NCBI GenBank assembly: GCA_903930675.1 | Contig: CAIYZJ010000089.1 | Span: 1 to 37,878, forward strand | Source: an uncultured Hyphomicrobiales bacterium | GTDB lineage: Bacteria > Pseudomonadota > Alphaproteobacteria > Rhizobiales > Beijerinckiaceae | Reading direction: 5' to 3' | DNA length: 37,878 nt | In this document: positions 34,336 to 37,878 of the stretch, one piece after another | Position numbering within the stretch: position 1 is the stretch's first letter | Layout of the letters: each line of letters starts with the position of its first letter | Notes under the pieces: model-generated | Database searches by the model: none | What the model was told of the DNA's origin: nothing | The model's input: only the letters and a program-made list of their open reading frames with translations | Program-made: the position numbers and the translations under genes

Positions 34336-34842
34336 ATGTTCAAACGCGCGCTTGAAACCGTCCTGTTTGCGTCCCGCTGGCTGTTGGTGCCGTTTTATCT
34401 GGCTTTGACGGGCAGCCTGCTGTTCCTGTTGTTCAAAGGCGGGCAGGAGGTGATCCATTATGTTGTCGCCCTGCCGCAAATGTCTGAAACCGACGTCATT
34501 CTGGCGGTCTTATCCTTGATTGATCTGACCTTTACCGGCTCTCTGGTGGTGATTGTGATTTTTTCCGGCTACGAAAATTTCGTAGCCCCGATCAAAGCAG
34601 GTGATGCGGTAGACTGGCCGGAATGGATGAGCCAAATCGACTTTACCGGACTGAAATTGAAACTGCTGTCGTCGATTGTCGTTTTGTCCGGGATCCAGTT
34701 GTTGAAGGCCATGCTGAATTTGAAAACGCTGAGTGACCGCGAACTGATCTGGTATGTGGTCGTGCATATGGTGTTTGTGGTGTCGGGCGTGTTGCTGGCC
34801 TGGACCGATAAATTATCGGGCGAAGCCAAGTCCTCCCATTGA
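34336..34842 (+). CDS. YqhA-family (UPF0114) membrane protein
   Basis: The 168-residue protein has about three to four hydrophobic helices (SRWLLVPFYLALTGSLLFLL, ILAVLSLIDLTFTGSLVVIVIF, KLLSSIVVLSGIQLL, VVVHMVFVVSGVLLAW) and the family segments FSGYENFV and DWPEWMSQIDFTGLKLKLL. The function of this widespread family is not established. It follows metW by 42 bases and is closed by a strong terminator shared with lepA. Confidence 0.9.
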   Translation: MFKRALETVLFASRWLLVPFYLALTGSLLFLLFKGGQEVIHYVVALPQMSETDVILAVLSLIDLTFTGSLVVIVIFSGYENFVAPIKAGDAVDWPEWMSQIDFTGLKLKLLSSIVVLSGIQLLKAMLNLKTLSDRELIWYVVVHMVFVVSGVLLAWTDKLSGEAKSSH

Positions 34843-34849
34843 AACAATC

Positions 34850-34877
34850 AAAAATGCCCGCATCCGCGGGCATTTTT
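34850..34877. terminator. Bidirectional intrinsic terminator between yqhA-type gene and lepA
   Basis: A perfect 12-bp stem, AAAAATGCCCGC/GCGGGCATTTTT, with loop ATCC has T-runs on both strands. It sits in the 37-base gap between convergent genes and can end both transcripts. Confidence 0.95.
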
Positions 34878-34879
34878 AA

Positions 34880-36685
34880 TCAGTCTTCCATTTTCAAGGC
34901 GGCGATGAAGGCCTCTTGCGGAATTTCCACACGGCCGAATTGCCGCATCCGTTTTTTGCCCTCTTTCTGCTTGTCCAGCAGCTTGCGCTTGCGGCTGATA
35001 TCGCCGCCATAACATTTGGCGGTCACATCCTTGCGTAAAGCGCTGATGGTTTCACGCGCGATGATCTTGCCGCCCAAAGCCGCCTGGATCGGGATCTGGA
35101 ACAGATGCTGCGGGATCAGTTCTTTGAGCTTTTCGCACATTGCACGGCCGCGATATTCGGCACGCGTCCGGTGCACCAGCATCGACAGCGCGTCGACCGG
35201 CTCGGCATTGACCAGCAGCGACATTTTTACCAGATCGCCTTCGCGGTAATCGGTGATGTTGTAATCGAAGCTGGCATAGCCTTTGGAGATGGATTTCAAG
35301 CGGTCATAGAAATCGAACACGACTTCGTTGAGCGGCAGGTCGTAAACCACCATGGCGCGCTTGCCGACATAATTCAGGTCGATCTGCGAGCCGCGCCGGT
35401 CCTGACAGAGTTTGAGAACCGAGCCGAGATATTCGTCGGGCGTCAGGATGGTTGCGCGGATCCATGGTTCCTGTACCGCTTCGATTTTCATCACATCCGG
35501 CATGTCGGCGGGATTGTGCAATTCGATTTCTGAGCCGTCGCGCATTTTCAGCTTGTAGATCACCGAAGGCGCGGTGGCGATCAGATCGAGATTGAATTCG
35601 CGTTCCAGCCGCTCCTGAATGATTTCGAGATGCAGCAGGCCCAAAAATCCGCAACGGAAGCCGAAGCCGAGAGCGGCCGAACTTTCCATTTCATAGGAGA
35701 AACTGGCGTCATTGAGCCGCAAACGGCCCATGGCGGCGCGCAAATCCTCGAATTGGGCGGCGTCGACCGGAAACAATCCGCAAAACACCACGGGCTGGGC
35801 GGGTTTGAAGCCGGGCAGCGGTGTGGTGGTCTTGCGCTTGCTTTCGGTGATGGTATCGCCGACGCGGGTATCGGCCACCTGTTTGATCTGGGCTGTGATA
35901 AAACCGACCTCGCCCGGACCGAGAATTTCGACATCGGTCATTTTGGGCTTGAAGACGCCGATTTTATCGACGACATAACGGGCATCGGTGCCGATCATCG
36001 TGATATCGGAACCTTTTTTCAAGGACCCGTCGATCACGCGCACCAGAACGACCACGCCGAGATAGGCGTCATACCAGCTATCGACCAGCAAAGCTTTGAG
36101 CGGGGCTGTCTCATCGCCCGAAGGGGGTGGCAGGCGGGTGACGATGGCTTCCAGCACGCCTTCGATATTCAGGCCGGTTTTGGCCGAAATCAGAACGGCC
36201 TGCGAGGCATCCAGGCCGATCACTTCCTCGATCTGTTCCTTGACCCGCTCGGGTTCGGCGGCGGGCAGATCGGCCTTGTTTAGCACCGGCACGATCTCGT
36301 GATTGGCGTCCAGCGCGTGATAGACATTGGCCAGCGTCTGCGCTTCCACGCCTTGAGAGGCATCGACGACCAGCAGCGAGCCTTCGCAAGCGGCGAGCGA
36401 GCGACTGACCTCATAGGCAAAGTCGACATGGCCGGGCGTGTCCATCAGGTTCAGGATATAGGTCTTGCCATCCTGCGCGGTATAATCGAGCCGGACGGTC
36501 TGCGCCTTGATGGTGATCCCGCGTTCGCGCTCGATATCCATCGAATCCAGCACCTGCTCGACCATTTCGCGTTTGGTCAGCCCGCCGGTGAATTGAATCA
36601 GCCGGTCGGCCAGCGTGGATTTGCCGTGGTCGATATGCGCCACGATCGAGAAGTTGCGGATATTGTCGAATGTATGTGTCGTCAT
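34880..36685 (-). CDS. lepA: Elongation factor 4 (LepA)
   Basis: The 601-residue ribosomal GTPase acts on stalled or mistranslocated ribosomes. The P-loop AHIDHGKS is at residues 16-23, followed by [12 protein letters not shown] (switch I), DTPGHVDF (switch II) and NKADLPAA. The C-terminal domain ends with [22 protein letters not shown], typical of LepA and absent from EF-G. The length is normal and all motifs are intact. It is preceded by three phased A-tracts on its strand and separated by 83 bases from the upstream sensor kinase, so it may have its own promoter. Confidence 0.97.
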   Translation of the reverse strand: MTTHTFDNIRNFSIVAHIDHGKSTLADRLIQFTGGLTKREMVEQVLDSMDIERERGITIKAQTVRLDYTAQDGKTYILNLMDTPGHVDFAYEVSRSLAACEGSLLVVDASQGVEAQTLANVYHALDANHEIVPVLNKADLPAAEPERVKEQIEEVIGLDASQAVLISAKTGLNIEGVLEAIVTRLPPPSGDETAPLKALLVDSWYDAYLGVVVLVRVIDGSLKKGSDITMIGTDARYVVDKIGVFKPKMTDVEILGPGEVGFITAQIKQVADTRVGDTITESKRKTTTPLPGFKPAQPVVFCGLFPVDAAQFEDLRAAMGRLRLNDASFSYEMESSAALGFGFRCGFLGLLHLEIIQERLEREFNLDLIATAPSVIYKLKMRDGSEIELHNPADMPDVMKIEAVQEPWIRATILTPDEYLGSVLKLCQDRRGSQIDLNYVGKRAMVVYDLPLNEVVFDFYDRLKSISKGYASFDYNITDYREGDLVKMSLLVNAEPVDALSMLVHRTRAEYRGRAMCEKLKELIPQHLFQIPIQAALGGKIIARETISALRKDVTAKCYGGDISRKRKLLDKQKEGKKRMRQFGRVEIPQEAFIAALKMED

Positions 36686-36725
36686 GCTGTCGGCATATCA
36701 GTCAGAGGGTTATTTTCCAACAACC

Positions 36726-36758
36726 TTTTTTCTGCAAACTTTTTTCTGTAAATTTTTT
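36726..36758. repeat. Three phased T6 tracts upstream of lepA
   Basis: T6 runs at 36726-36731, 36740-36745 and 36753-36758 repeat with 13-14-base spacing inside near-copies of TTTTTTCTGYAAA. On the lepA strand these are A-tracts 40-75 bases upstream of the gene, where an UP-element or bent DNA could help a promoter. Confidence 0.55.
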
Positions 36759-36768
36759 CATGCCCCTA

Positions 36769-37878
36769 TCAGTTGCTGGACAGGCTGGCGCGGGTCTGGG
36801 CCAGAAACGAGCGCAGCGCGGCGGGTTTGAGCGGCTTGTTCATCACATGGATCTGTTTGCCCCCCGCCTCGTCGCGCACGCCCGGACTGCGGTCGGCTGT
36901 CAGCAGCACAGCCGGAATATTCTGCCCGAGCTTCCAGCGCAAAGCGACCACCGCTTCAATGCCGGTGCCACGGTCGAGATGGTAATCGGCAATGATGATG
37001 TCGGGCTTTTTGAACGGCGCATCGGCGGCGGGTTTGAGGCTGTCAAACGCCTCGGTCAGGCTGGCGGCGGTGATGACCTGACAGCCCCAGCCGCTCAGCA
37101 ACATGCGCATGCCGTCGAGAATGGCCGGTTCATTGTCGATGCACAGCAGGACCATGTCTTTGAGGGGGGCTGCGGCGGGCTCGCTTGCCGGTGCGGCTTG
37201 CGAGGCGGCGGGCACCTTGCTTGATCCCATCGGCATGTCGACCGCGAACATCGAGCCGCGTCCGGCGGTCGAGCGCACGGTAATTTTATGGTTGAGCACC
37301 CGCGCGATGCGCTCGACGATCGACAGGCCCAGCCCCAGCCCCGTCTGCTCATCGTCGCCATGCAGGCGCTGGAATTCCTGGAAGATCACGTCACGCTTGT
37401 CTGCCGGAATGCCGGGACCCGTGTCATGCACTTCGATCCGCAGTTTCGATCCCCGCCGGCGGCAGCCCATGAGCACTTCGCCCTGACGCGTATACTTGAT
37501 GGCATTGGCCACCAGGTTCTGCAGCACCCGGCGCAAGAGCTTGCGGTCGGTCTCGACGGTGAGCCCGCAGGGCATCACCTTGAGGCGCAGATTCTTCCGC
37601 GCGGCGGCCGGCGTAAACTCGAGCGCCAGGGCCTGCAGCATCTCGTCGATACGGAAGGGCGCCACATCCGGCTTCATGGCGCCGGCATCGAGGCGCGAGA
37701 TATCCAGCAGCGCGGATAGAATGTCTTCCACCGCTTCGAGCGAGGCATCGACATTGCGGGCCAGATCGGATTCCTCCGTCCGCCGCGTGCGCTCCACCAG
37801 GCTGGCCGCGAAGAGCCGGGCCGCATTGAGCGGCTGCAGGATGTCATGGCTTGCCGCGGCCAGGAACTGGGTCTTCGA
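36769..37878 (-). CDS. Hybrid sensor histidine kinase/response regulator, C-terminal part
   Basis: The 5' part lies beyond the right window edge; 369 residues are visible. The fragment opens in the HisKA domain (KTQFLAAASHDILQPLNAARLF, phospho-acceptor His at fragment residue 11), continues with a HATPase domain (LVANAIKYT N-box, DTGPGIP, GLGLGLSIVER), an Ala/Pro-rich linker, and a receiver with LCIDNEP, the phospho-acceptor Asp in IIIADYHLD and the conserved Lys in MNKPLKP. The input domains are unknown. The DILQPLNAARLF form of HisKA is common in alphaproteobacterial PAS-containing hybrid kinases. GC content is higher here (about 68% over 37561-37878) than in lepA. Confidence 0.92.
   Translation of the reverse strand, partial: SKTQFLAAASHDILQPLNAARLFAASLVERTRRTEESDLARNVDASLEAVEDILSALLDISRLDAGAMKPDVAPFRIDEMLQALALEFTPAAARKNLRLKVMPCGLTVETDRKLLRRVLQNLVANAIKYTRQGEVLMGCRRRGSKLRIEVHDTGPGIPADKRDVIFQEFQRLHGDDEQTGLGLGLSIVERIARVLNHKITVRSTAGRGSMFAVDMPMGSSKVPAASQAAPASEPAAAPLKDMVLLCIDNEPAILDGMRMLLSGWGCQVITAASLTEAFDSLKPAADAPFKKPDIIIADYHLDRGTGIEAVVALRWKLGQNIPAVLLTADRSPGVRDEAGGKQIHVMNKPLKPAALRSFLAQTRASLSSN

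Noticed and set aside
37498-37878. The higher GC of the sensor kinase fragment as a sign of foreign DNA or misassembly.
   Set aside because: The reading frame is continuous into a normal alphaproteobacterial HisKA sequence, and Ala/Arg-rich kinase domains can raise GC; without the rest of the gene there is no case.

Overview
The window is a contiguous stretch of alphaproteobacterial chromosome, and almost all of it is housekeeping genes. Class-level placement rests on three things: the gene orders hemE/ppsR-maf-coaE-dnaQ, mnmE-mnmG-rsmG-parA-parB-holA-lptE-leuS and metX-metW beside chorismate mutase-hisC-tyrC; parS-type palindromes; and a full CtrA-type box in front of ftsK. Order or family cannot be fixed from the sequence. 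I saw no insertion sequences, phage genes, CRISPR array, rRNA or tRNA.

Region 1 (1-12103) looks like the chromosomal origin and centromere domain. The 405-bp AT-rich gap between ppsR and hemE (3055-3459) carries DnaA-box-like sequences, a perfect parS, seven GANTC sites and several inverted repeats. Genes diverge from it: ppsR, maf, coaE and dnaQ run left as an overlapping operon, and hemE, hemJ, rho, mnmE, mnmG, rsmG, parA and parB run right. Two more perfect parS palindromes lie in front of mnmG and inside rsmG, and a degenerate one lies upstream of xth. ParA and ParB, which act on these sites, are encoded in the same domain.

Region 2 (12107-25215) holds holA, lptE and leuS on the minus strand, then yggS, a YkuD-type L,D-transpeptidase-like protein, an OmpR-type regulator with a degenerate receiver, a stand-alone cyclic-nucleotide-binding protein, xth, lolA, ftsK, and the ammonium operon glnK-amtB. 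The ammonium operon has a sigma-54-like promoter and a strong intrinsic terminator.

Region 3 (25340-37878) is metabolic and general: tesB, a UbiH-type monooxygenase, a ChaC-type gamma-glutamylcyclotransferase, a DUF2125 membrane protein, and a tyrosine/phenylalanine branch operon (chorismate mutase, hisC-type aminotransferase, cyclohexadienyl dehydrogenase). Opposite that operon lie metX-metW (methionine entry), a YqhA-family membrane protein, lepA and the 3' part of a hybrid sensor histidine kinase cut by the window edge. The first gene, a dPGM-type phosphoglycerate mutase, is also cut.

The main points worth a second look are the origin/parS region, the CtrA box at ftsK, the sigma-54-like site at glnK, the absence of aroE from its usual place between maf and coaE, the regulator lacking phosphorylation residues, and structured leaders at rho, leuS/yggS and chorismate mutase/metX.
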